Assembly: GCA_015039365.1 (NCBI GenBank)
Contig: WION01000006.1
Coordinates: forward strand, 620,001-684,000
Length of the DNA stretch: 64,000 nt
DNA from: Amanita rubescens
Lineage: Eukaryota; Basidiomycota; Agaricomycetes; Agaricales; Amanitaceae
Direction: 5' to 3'
Below, one piece after another: positions 55,301-64,000 of the stretch. Positions within the stretch are counted from its first letter, which is position 1; each line of letters begins with the position of its first letter. The position numbers and the translations under genes are program-made. A model generated the notes under the pieces. The model saw only the letters and a program-made list of their open reading frames with translations. It was not told the origin of the DNA and ran no database searches.

Positions 55301-57047
55301 TTCGGAGCCCCGAGCAAAGTGCACCTTCATCACCATTAACGGCTACTCCTAATCCTGCCCCTCCTTCAAACGAAGCCATGCAAGCCACTCAGTTTAGGTC
55401 CTCATTTGCACCTTCCAAACAGGCCGTCGAACGTAAGGCGAAAGTTGAAGCTCAACAAAAGGCCCACCACGCTGCCGTCCATAAACCTGGGAGGACGAAC
55501 GGAAGACGGAAATCCAAGCTGGGCGGTGCTTGGGGCGAGAGTAGCGAGGAAGAAGAGGAGGAAGAGGATGACGATGATGACGAAGCGGACTCGGATGATA
55601 ATGGACCAGGGTCCAATAAGCCGTACAAACCACATTCTGGCAATGCTTCGTCTAACACGTCAATCAAACCGCCCCAGAATCAGAATCCGCCTCTTCACCA
55701 AGGCGATAGTTTCACAGATAGTGGTCACTCGGGCTTTCGCGGCCTTCGTACATTACCCCAATTACCGAGCGGCCCGCCTCACGGTACGTTGTAGTCGAAA
55801 CCTTGCGCGGTTTGGCATGACTAACTACTTAACTAGGTGACGACCACCCGCCTCAGCCGCGGAGAATGGTTTCTGAGCAGTTTTTGGAGGCTAATAGACG
55901 TCCCTTGCATGATGATATTCCTCAAATGCGTTCTCAAACCGAATTCCCGCACCCAGGTTCTGCTCAGAAGACATTGTGGAGTCAGGTGTTGGAACCTGGT
56001 CGTGTAACTGGACAGTTTCCTGACAATCACCACGCTCGCGACACGTTTATTCAGCTTGATCACCCGTCTGAGACTATGACAAAGGCGTTTATGCCACAAG
56101 GACTTTTGTCAGCTGGCTTACAAGATAAACAAGACAGATCTGCCAAACGTCAAGAGGAATTAGCACGGGAATCGGGTGCATCGCTTATAAATGTCCCCAA
56201 TAAGCCTCCTCCGCCTCAAACTGGTCTCTTGGGTGCGATTACGGCTCACGAAAGAGAGCGAAAGCGAGAAGGTGGCATGGGTGCTGCACTCACGGAGCGC
56301 GAGCGCGAAAAACGGCTTGCAGAGGAAAGACAGCGACGCTTCGATGAACAACAGCGACAGCAGCTTGAACAAATGCAACAAGGCGGGTCCATGTACGGTC
56401 AATACCCTGGCTTTAACCCGATGGTGAACCCGATGATGATGGGCATGGTGCCTATGAACCCAATGAACCCAATGATGACTGGCATGGCGCCAATGATGAC
56501 GGGCGGGATGGCCCCGATGGCCCCGATGATGACAGGCTACCACCCAGGGATGATGCCTGGCCTTCACCCTCAGCAAATGTTTGCCGCGCAGCACGCCGCC
56601 GCTCAGGCTTACCAACAAGCTATGATGAACTTTTCTACCGCTGGATCTCATGTCGTTGGTGCGGAGAATGGTAATCCCGGAGCCCAGCCAATGGTCCCGA
56701 ATTTGACGGGAAGTATGAGTTTCATGGGAGGTTACGATCCTCGTCTGTCCATGATGGGCATGGGGATGATGGGTCCGCAGATGGGTCCGCAGATGGGTCC
56801 GCAGATGGGCATGCCTCTTGGAATGCAAATGACCGGGATGTCTACGTTTGATCCAAGGTTTTCGACGAATGGTGGCAATGTCGGCCCCATGAACGACATG
56901 GGTTTACAGCCCCCAAATGTCCTTGGTGGGCAAAAACCGGCTTCTCGAAGCAATTCTCCTGCCCGTCGTGAATCCCCGGCTACTCGTCCTCCTGAGCTGC
57001 AAGCAGAGGCCCCAAAAATTTCTCGTCCTACTAGTCCCAAACAATAG
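52362..57047 (+). CDS. PH-domain protein CAF120/SKG3-like
   Basis: Large fungal PH-domain protein related to yeast Caf120 (CCR4-NOT associated) and Skg3 (bud-neck). Starts at 52362 or the in-frame ATG at 52413. A Ser/Pro leader gives way to VQLNVGHAYKIYYSGPLVRR, DVWAQLGGTTLSIWDMKQVQ, LAVNTAGSNLIFFSCPSREA LIAWVAALRLSSWEKSRLEE (first PH), then KMEGWVRIRIAGQTDWKRLW and YPERPELINRSTLIKVEGQF (second PH-like part). GLYGRPHGWTWDPR and SLFLDREAAETLDPRDD follow. The C-terminal half is a huge disordered region: Gln-rich near 54067-54142, an acidic Glu/Asp run near 55551-55592, then a conserved block MVSEQFLEANRRPLHDDIPQ with TPG-like LEPGRVTGQFPD. The tail is Met/Pro/Gly-rich with a perfect repeat at 56769-56804 and ends SRPTSPKQ. 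Exon joins are few and consistent. Confidence 0.86.
54067..54142 (+). repeat. Gln/Pro-rich low-complexity coding stretch (CAG/CAA)
   Basis: Repeated MQQQ-type units (CCCATGCAGCAACAACC and later copies) encode a glutamine-rich tract in the disordered part of the CAF120-like protein. CAG and CAA codons are mixed, which favours a selected amino-acid tract over a young expansion. Confidence 0.7.
56769..56804 (+). repeat. Three perfect 12-base tandem units (MGPQ x3)
   Basis: ATGGGTCCGCAG occurs three times in a row without a mismatch, inside the Met/Gly/Pro-rich tail of the CAF120-like protein. Perfect identity at third codon positions suggests recent slippage. Confidence 0.85.
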
Positions 57048-57352
57048 ATAATATCCCCTCATTACATTATCCCCTGTTAGATTATCATTTACGTTAGTTT
57101 TTGGACTTGGATTGGAGTTTTTCATACCCTTTTAATAGTTTCATGCTCTTATCTCGCTCTTTAATGTCGATTTTGGTTTTGCATAGCTTCGTCGGTAAAT
57201 TCATGCCAGCATGTATCCGCATCCGAACTGATCCCAAATATTGGCTAATTTAACTCATTGAAATGACTTGTTCCCGACATTTACAGCGCTTGCGACTCTA
57301 ACATTGGAATGTCCTCTTATCTACTTTTTATGCCATCCTTGTTTACTTTATA
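57048..57352. other. Intergenic region, CAF120-like terminator / XPG promoter
   Basis: This 305-base T-rich spacer lies between two plus-strand genes. No gene seen. Confidence 0.45.
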
Positions 57353-60300
57353 ATGGGAGTAAAATCGCTATGGAGTCTTTTGGCGCCAGTGGGACGCCCA
57401 ATTCTGTAGGTGCTTACATCAATGGTTATTGTATTTCGTACTCAACGTCTATAATCCTGTAGGTTAGAGACTGTCGAAGGGAAGGCCATGGCCATCGATT
57501 CTAGTATATGGATATACCAATTCCAGGCGACGATGCGCGACAAAGATGGACGAGTTCTGATCAACGCGCATGTCTTGGGCTTCTTGCGAAGGATCACGAA
57601 ACTGCTGTTCTACGGGATCAAGCCTGTCTTTGTGTTTGACGGGGGAGCACCTGCGTTGAAACGGAATACGCTTGTGCGTCCATAAACATATCTCGTGCCT
57701 TAGGGATACAAGTTCACCATGTCTCTTACAGGCCGAGCGTAAGAGGAGAAAGGCTGGTGCTGTTACCAGTCATGCTAAGATAGCAGAGAAGTTGCTTGCA
57801 GCTCGAATGAGGAAGGATGCATTGGAACGTGCTAAAGGTTCATCGTATGTATGGATTTACCACCTCTCGTATGTGCTCTCCGTTGACGCGCTGTTATCCT
57901 CAGCAACAAAGGCAAAGAGAAAGAGAAAGAGAAAGTTGATGTCGACAAAATTGTGTATTTAGAAGATATCGATCCTACTATGCCCAAAGCGCCCCCTCGC
58001 AAAAATATAGCTGATAGCACGACAACGACTCCTAGCGGTAGCCCTGCAAAGAAGAAGAGCAAGTTTTATGATCATGATCCATACCGTCTCCCCGATGTAG
58101 ACCTGGAAGCTGCCGTTGCTCAAGCTACACGGTCTGCTATGCCAGATCCAAGGTTAGCAACAGAAGAGGAACTGCGTACGTTTATCGAGGAAATGCGGCC
58201 AGAGGATTTTGATATAAATTCTCCTGATTTTCGTCAACTACCCACGGAGATACAATATGAAATCATCGGTGACCTTCGTCTCAAGTCGCGACAAACCTCT
58301 CATGCGCGCCTGGAGAAAATGCTTCGGAAATCACGAACTCCTATGGACTTTTCAAAAGCACAGATACAGAACCTTCGGCAAAGGAACGCCTTGACTCAGC
58401 AGTTGTTGACTACGACAGATAGCATCGGGAAGGCGCATATATCCATACCTGTGAGGATAGCTAGCGAAAGAAATAAGGAATATGTTTTGGTCAAAAATGA
58501 AGGTGAAGAGGGTGGCTGGATCCTCGGCATCAGAGACCATGGGACGCAAGAAAAGCCGATCGTAATTGACCAGGATGATGAATATGCAAGCAATGACGAA
58601 GACATGGAGGAAGTAACATTGTCAGTTTCACTATAACTCGTAGGAGTGTATCGTCTGATCCGTTTTGGCTAGCCCGACAGATGGATCGATGGATGGAGAC
58701 CTGCGTCAGTTTCAAAGCGAGATGGCACTACAAGCTATCGCCAACCGTAACACTTCTAAAGGCCTCGCGCCTCTAAAAACGCGATCCTGTTGTCTCTAGT
58801 GGACGTACGTCGCAGACGAAGAAACCTCAATCGACGCCATTATTTGATCTTGATGAAGATGATGAAGACGATGGTATCTACACCCTTCCCCATGCCGAAG
58901 ACCCCGATAGCGAGAACGAAGCATTATCGATTGCAATCCAAGCTTCACTCGACGATGCCCGCCCGAAATCGGGGACTGAAGTGAAAGAGACCACCGGCGA
59001 GGCTATCGCTCCTGATTCGACGGAGATTAATCCTGCCCATGGCATTACTGGCAACTTGTTCGCGTCTCCGTCACGCCTAGAAACGGTTTTGTCGTTTGCC
59101 AATATAAACCCATCGAGTTCAAAGATGAACAATCGAACTACACTGTTTGGTAAACCGTCGCTATTATCAAAGGACGCGAGTACTGCTGTTGAGCCAGACA
59201 ATACGTTAGAGGATGCTTATATTGATGTGGAAGCTTTTCATGCCGCGCTGCAGCCCGAGTCCATCATAGATTGGATAACACTGTCGAGTCCGATATAGAA
59301 CAAAACATCGACGAACCAGTGACGCAGGACGTAATCATCACCATTGACGCTGTCGCTGATGGTGACTTGCAAATGTCGAGTCTTATTGGTAGTGATTCGG
59401 ACGAGGATATGGAGGAAGTAATTCCAGAGTTAACTGCTCAGCAAGTTGTGAACGAAACTCTCGAATGCATCGCTAGAAATACAGCCAGATGTGATTTCGG
59501 GTCCTCAGCAAGCCAGACCTGTAACCTATGCTATTCCGTCGACACCGGAGATACATACCACTCTACTAGTTCTCGACGAAATCCAAGATGCTGGTTCAAG
59601 TCCGAAGGTACAAGATTTTGGATCTCCGGTTTCCCAGCATGTGCAATCGGAATTTCACCTTTCTATTCCAATAGATCAAGATGTGCCTCTCGGGGAGGAG
59701 CATGACAACGACGATCCAATACACTGGTCACGATCTCCTTCACCTACAGGTGAAGTCAATGGAGAGGCATCGAACCAGGTCGTTGAGCAAAGCTGGGACG
59801 CTGCCGAAGAAATGGATCCTCACGCTGAGGAAAGCGAATTCGCAAGATTCATGTCGCAAGTCAAAGGCAGAGATCTCGAGGACGTTCGGCGTGAGATTGA
59901 TGATGAAATCGAAACGCTCAATCAACAACGCAAAGCAGCCATGCGTAATGCGGAGGACATCACTCAACAGATGGTTGCCCAGATCATGGTCAGTCCTTCT
60001 ATCTAGAGATAGTTTTGATGACCATATCTGGCATTAGACAATGCTACAGTCTGTTTGGCATTCCTTATGTCACAGCACCGATGGAAGCAGAAGCACAGTG
60101 CGCCGAGTTGGTGTCGCTGGGTTTGGTTGACGGCGTAATAACAGATGACTCTGACGTATTCCTCTTTGGAGCTCACTGCGTGTTCAAGAATATGTTCAAT
60201 CAGTCCAAGACAGTGGAGGCTTTTCTTCTTTCCGATCTGAGCCGCGAGTTGGGCTTAGATAGAGACACACTCATCAGATTGGCATATTTGCTTGGAAGTG

Positions 60301-61374
60301 ATTACGTCGAAGGTCTTCCAGGCGTTGGTCCTGTCGTCGCAATGGAGTTGCTGAAAGAATTTCCCGGAATGGATGGTTTACACAAGTTCAAAGATTGGTG
60401 GTTGAGGGTGCAAAGCGGTAGGGATACCGCGGAGGAAACTCAGTCGAAGTTCAAAAAGCGTTTTGTGAGTTTAATAAACATACATTTAGGTGCATCCTTT
60501 GACTTGGCAGCAGAAGAAGAAATTCAAAAATTTATACTTGGACAAAGATTGGCCTAATAGTGCCGGTGGTAGGTGATTTCCAACTATATCAGGCAGAAGC
60601 TCACCCATCTCAGAGGGACGCTTATTATCATCCGGCCGTGGATGGCTCGGAGGAGCAATTCAAATGGGGATTGCCAGACCTAGACGGCCTTCGACAGTAC
60701 GATTCCCGTGCTACGCGACTGCATGTCCTCGGACTCACAGATTTGCAGATTTTTCCAGCAGGAGCTGGGTTGGCAGCAAACCAAGGTCGACGAGCTGCTG
60801 TTACCGATCATTCAGAAAATGAATAAGCGGGGACAGGTTATGCTAGCTCTTTGCTCCAGTTCGACAGTGGCTAACTGTAATTTAGGCCGCCGCCATGAAT
60901 AAGCAAAGTAATTTAACCGAGTTCTTTGACGTTTCTGCAGGAATGGGTGCATTCGTCCCGAAAAAGCGCCAGGCATACACGAGCAAGAGATTGCAAAATG
61001 TGGTTGCAGATTTCCGGAAGCAACAAAAGTCTAGTTCCTCAACGATTGCATCTCAGCATGAATCAGAGGGAAGCGCAAACGAGTACAATGAAAGTACGAG
61101 TCGGAAGAGAAGGAAGACGGCGCAAGGGGGACGAAAAAGGAAGAGCAAAACGAACGCCGCCGCCGTAGGTGGAAAACGGCCACGCGGGAAAGGCAGGAAA
61201 CAGAAAACGCCTACTGAGAGCGAGGACGAAAGTCCAGAGAGAAGTGGCGTAGAAGACGATGACGCTAACGTCACTCCATTAGCAGCCCAATTGCGTCCCC
61301 GCCCCCGACCTGCAAATAAGAGTGCAAAGCCGGGAGCAAACGAGATGAATAGTGAAGGAGATGACTCTGACTAG
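57353..61374 (+). CDS. RAD2: XPG/RAD2 structure-specific endonuclease (nucleotide excision repair)
   Basis: Nuclear endonuclease that makes the 3' incision in nucleotide excision repair. The start at 57353 gives MGVKSLWSLLAPVGRPI, joined by an intron (GTAGGT...CTGTAG) to LLETVEGKAMAIDSSIWIYQ. The N-nuclease motif continues FLRRITKLLFYGIKPVFVFD GGAP. A long acidic spacer follows (to about 59990) with FDINSPDFRQLPTEIQYEII and EDMEE-type patches. The I-nuclease reads FGIPYVTAPMEAEAQCAELV, GVITDDSDVFLFGA and RLAYLLGSDYVEGLPGVGPV, with the acidic catalytic residues intact. The C-terminus has a PIP-box-like QSNLTEFF near 60900 and basic nuclear signals (KRRKTAQGGRKRKSK), ending GDDSD at 61374. Most introns are clear (for example 59418-59484). 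One junction near 59180-59270 is uncertain. Confidence 0.92.
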
Positions 61375-61426
61375 CATTTACGCAATACATGTTAGATCTA
61401 AGTTATTTTCAAGGTATTTTGGGTTT

Positions 61427-62428
61427 CTAGGTGGTATGCTCTGTAGATGGGTTGGTTGTCGACTGATTTGAGCGAGTTTCGATCTTTGGCATATTTTGAT
61501 ATCGGTCGAAGCCCAATGATTTCTGCACAGTTTCGTCATCTGCATCGGGCTCGAGGTGACCCCGAGCATTCCGTCGTGCCCTGTTAATAATAGTGCTCAG
61601 TCCCTAATGTAATGAAAGCAAAAAAAATTGAATTACCGGAAGAATGTATACGAGAGTACGACATCGTCAACGTTCCGACATGCAGGATCTTCAAGAACGT
61701 CTTTATCGATGAAAAAGAGTAAAGGCATGTCCACTTCCTCCCCTGCTAATAATTTTTGCTCTTCAAAACAGAAACATTCTACTTTTGAAAAGTATGGTGC
61801 TACCTGCAGGTCCTAGTAAGCACGAGCCTTTAGGTCAAACAATTTGCAGCGTACCCTATCTGGAGTAACATTATAAGTGGCAATACCGATGATATCCTTA
61901 TTGGAGTTATTTTTTGCCTTGTAAAAAGCCAGACTAGATTCTCCAGGCAGAACGCTGACATGCTTTTGTTGCGGGGTAAAACTCCACGGAAGTTGTTCAG
62001 AACGATCGGCGTTGAAGTGGATTTTAAATCTACGCGAATCTTCTACTGGTACCAGCCGCTCAGGTTCGAATCTACCTGTCCCGACTTTCGGCGTTCCGGC
62101 AAAACCGGTAGCAGCGCAGAACATTCGGTAGAGGGGGACCGCTGCATAGGTCGTTCCAAGGGCGAATACGATCTAGTGAACTCGGTTTATTTCCCCTAGA
62201 CATTACTGGATTTGATAGACGTACGACTGCAGAGGTATACATTAACAGTGCCTTGTTTTTGGCTGCATATGCCTGCTCTCGCGAGACTCTCGGTGTTGGT
62301 CTATCGACCCGTTTCGGAGCGGATTGCCATAGCCTTGTTGCGTGCGATGTTGAGAAAGGGACAGCATGAAAGCCAGGAGTTCGGTGTAAGAGGGAAGAGC
62401 GCAGAATTGACGGTCGAAGGAAGCGCAT
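61427..62428 (-). CDS. COX11: COX11, cytochrome c oxidase copper chaperone
   Basis: Inner-membrane protein that delivers copper to the CuB site of Cox1. The presequence MRFLRPSILRSSLLHRTPGF is at 62428, followed by NKALLMYTSAVV and, after an intron, the membrane helix ending AAVPLYRMFCAATGFAGTPK. The soluble domain shows FKIHFNADRSEQLPWSFTPQ, VLPGESSLAFYKAKNNSNKD and IGIATYNVTPDRV. The copper motif is YFSKVECFCFEEQKLLAGEE VDMPLLFFID. The end is spliced: TFFR, with the arginine split by an intron from GTAATTC to TTAACAG, continues ARRNARGHLEPDADDETVQK SLGF and stops at 61427. That tail matches other basidiomycete COX11. The CFCF cysteines are intact. It converges with XPG (52 bases between stops). 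Confidence 0.93.
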
Positions 62429-62482
62429 TCCGGTCCAGCGGTTACCAAAAGCGGTAATACCCGTGAAAGCGAAACGACCATC
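62429..62482. promoter_or_regulatory. 54-base divergent promoter, COX11 / DNAJC8-like
   Basis: Only 54 bases separate the two outward-facing start codons. No TATA box evident. Confidence 0.5.
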
Positions 62483-63451
62483 ATGTCTGCTGAAACTTCC
62501 TCTGCCTCCAAACCTGCAGACTCGCTCCCCTCGTCCAGCAATGCCTCCGCGAAGCCTGATGACGACTTGGAGAAGTTATTAAGCCGCGAAGCCTCGGCGT
62601 TTCAACGAGAAGTCGAGGTGGACCGCATTCTGAAAGCTTTCAAGCTCAAGTAGGTTCGAAATGTTTTGCGTTATTCCATTATTCACGATGTTGTACAGCC
62701 CATATGATATAATTGACATCAGCGAGTCCTGCTACTGCGGAAGAAGTCAAGAAGAAATACAAGCAGATTTCTCTATGTGCGTCGCGAGTTATCCTATGCA
62801 TATGACTTCACTCATTTTGATTATTAGTCATTCACCCGGACAAATGCCCCCATCCTAAAGCCCCCGAGGCGTTCGATCTCCTTAAGAAGGTGGGCAATTA
62901 AATAGTCTTGTGCGATGCGTTCATACTAAATGACATGCGTTAGGCAGAGTCCGAGCTTTCTGATAAGGCAAAACGTGATGAGTTAGACGCCGTTATCAAT
63001 CAAGCCCGTATTCTGGTTCTCAAAGCTCTGAGTCTCCCAACAACTACTCTCGACTCGGATCCTCAACTCAGGGGCATTGACCCTCCGTTCCGAGTGAGAA
63101 TGAGAGCACAATCGAAGGAATTATTGATTGAGGAAGAAGTTCGGAGAAGAAAGTATGTGGCTATTTATTCTTGGGACACGTTCAGTATACTGATTTCTGT
63201 AGGGCTGTAAAAATGAATCTGGCCAACGAGGGCCTAGAAGCGAAAAAGAAGGATGAGGAAATTGCGGCAAAGAAACGAAAGGCGGAGGATGATAAGGTGT
63301 GGGAAGGTTCGTACGCCATGGTCATGTTTTCTTTCACTATAATGACTTTATACACATAGAAACCAGGGAACAGCGTGTTGGCAGCTGGCGTAATTTCAGT
63401 AATCAGAATTCGAAGAAGAAAAAGAAGACCAAAGTCGCTGTTCTCGGCTGA
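62483..63451 (+). CDS. J-domain protein, DNAJC8/SPF31-like
   Basis: HSP40-type co-chaperone related to human DNAJC8 and fission yeast Spf31, found with the spliceosome. It starts MSAETSSASKPADSLPSSSN at 62483, then DLEKLLSREASAFQREVEVD RILKAFKL. An intron ending at TGTACAG leads to NPYDIIDISESATAEEVKKK YKQISL-type J-domain sequence, and the next exons hold the HPD motif (HPDKCPHPKAPEAFDLLKKA ESELSD). Then KRDELDAVINQARILVLKAL, IDPPFRVRMRAQSKELLIEE EVRRRK and a coiled coil EGLEAKKKDEEIAAKKRKAE. The Lys-rich end VGSWRNFSNQNSKKKKKTKV finishes at 63451. The order and the C-terminal REQRVGSWRNF match DNAJC8. Exons are very short, with at least five introns. Confidence 0.87.
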
Positions 63452-63617
63452 GCAACTACTTTCGTAATACCTTTGAGGTCAAATTGTAGGATTCCCTGCG
63501 GTGTATGTACATCAATTGCTTTTCATGTGTGCTTAACAGCGATTAGAATTTTGGTTTTTCCCATAATTATCATCATCCAGGAGGTATATGTCCCTACAAG
63601 GCTACACGTCCACGCTA

Positions 63618-64000
63618 CTAGTCTGAGTCAGATAAGTCAATGACATCCCCGGACGTGACAGGTTGACTACCTCGCCCGAGATCTGTATGTCCATTTCCAG
63701 TATCAGTGCGTCGGCGTACATGACGCGTCGCCACGGGTATATTTTCCTTGTCCTCGCAATCGTCATCTGCGATTTCTATGATATCTTGGCCATGGGCGCC
63801 GTTATTGCGTGGGATGGAGGATGACCTAGCCGTGGACGATAAAGGATTTGGTATTGGTTCATTACTTATACGACGGGCTTCCACATCTGCACGGTCCAGG
63901 GATTCTAAGAATGCTTGGTCCATATAGAAATTGTCTCTTCGAACTCATCCTCGTCAATGGGAATAGTCCCTGCCTTTTCCTTTCCCTTGCTACTTGCCTG
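63618..64000 (-). CDS. Unknown protein, 3' end only (runs off right edge)
   Basis: I do not recognise this gene. The last exon on the minus strand is open from about 63923 to the stop at 63618: MDQAFLESLDRADVEARRIS, then a Ser/Asp-rich disordered tail with DIIEIADDDCEDKENI and the end SGDVIDLSDSD. The hydrophobic-acidic patches IIEIADDD and VIDLSDSD look like SUMO-interacting motifs, which would fit a nuclear protein. Between 63924 and 64000 another minus-strand frame reads GKEKAGTIPIDEDEFEET; it is one frame away, so a splice or an indel must lie between the two. The first ATG may therefore be internal. Most of the gene lies outside the window. Confidence 0.45.

Noticed and set aside
56160..56828. 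Minus-strand His/Arg-rich frame of 222 codons
   Set aside because: It is the antisense of the Met-rich repeat tail of the CAF120-like gene (ATG read backwards gives CAT, His); no independent support.
61378..61569. Separate small minus-strand gene downstream of COX11
   Set aside because: The stretch is the spliced C-terminal exon of COX11 read in a wrong frame.
1..64000. Transposons, CRISPR arrays, viral genes or rRNA
   Set aside because: No transposase, reverse transcriptase, long terminal repeat, regular repeat-spacer array or rRNA-like stretch was seen on either strand.

Overview
The window is nuclear DNA of a filamentous basidiomycete, most likely an agaricomycete. The genes are eukaryotic single-copy fungal genes split by many short GT..AG introns, mostly about 45 to 75 bases. 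They include families typical of Agaricomycotina: a DUF6533-type membrane protein, a GH79 glycosidase, a wax-synthase-type acyltransferase and AusD-like methyltransferases. Genes lie on both strands at about one per 1.5 kb, often with very short spacers. I saw no plasmid, phage, CRISPR, transposon or viral gene. CDS coordinates below run from start codon to stop codon of the spliced gene, introns included. Exon joins were read by eye from splice signals and known family motifs.

Layout, left to right. 1-5.9 kb: the 5' part of AP-3 beta, a secreted GH79 glycosidase and a serine-incorporator membrane protein. 6-8.5 kb: an intron-containing tRNA-Gly(GCC) head to head with a RAD51D-like recombination gene, then a DapA-family aldolase. 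8.7-13.8 kb: a PHO84-type phosphate transporter, a tiny LYR-motif ETF regulator, the Pol III repressor MAF1 and a peroxisomal SCP2 protein. 14-21.2 kb: the mitochondrial fusion dynamin MGM1 (with two apparent frameshifts), NOP15 and the APC/C subunit CDC16. 21.4-26.8 kb: a DUF6533 protein, NPR3 (GATOR1/SEACIT) and eIF1A. 26.9-34.3 kb: an F-box/ankyrin-like protein, a macrodomain protein, a YANK-type kinase and the vacuolar TRP channel YVC1.

34.4-37.8 kb holds a methyltransferase, a wax-synthase acyltransferase and an alpha/beta hydrolase side by side, a combination that resembles tailoring genes of secondary metabolism. 37.9-47.9 kb: a large Ser/Pro/Thr-rich orphan whose start codon seems split by an intron, proteasome SEM1, a GIT1-like transporter, a type II-like citrate synthase, a GPI-anchored Ser-rich protein and KEOPS PCC1. 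48-57 kb: PA2G4/Ebp1, a second methyltransferase, complex I NDUFB8 and a CAF120/SKG3 PH-domain protein. 57.3-64 kb: the XPG/RAD2 nuclease, COX11, a DNAJC8-like J-protein and the 3' end of an unknown gene.

Most genes are housekeeping and independent of each other. Themes that recur are mitochondrial function (ETF regulator, MGM1, NDUFB8, COX11), nutrient and growth control (MAF1, NPR3, eIF1A, two phosphate-type transporters) and DNA repair (RAD51D-like, XPG). I found no clearly new multi-gene system. The best leads are the SCP2 intron that decides a peroxisomal signal, the split start codon, the frameshifts in MGM1/NOP15, a run of microexons in the DUF6533 gene, several extremely compact gene pairs and the 34-38 kb tailoring-enzyme group.
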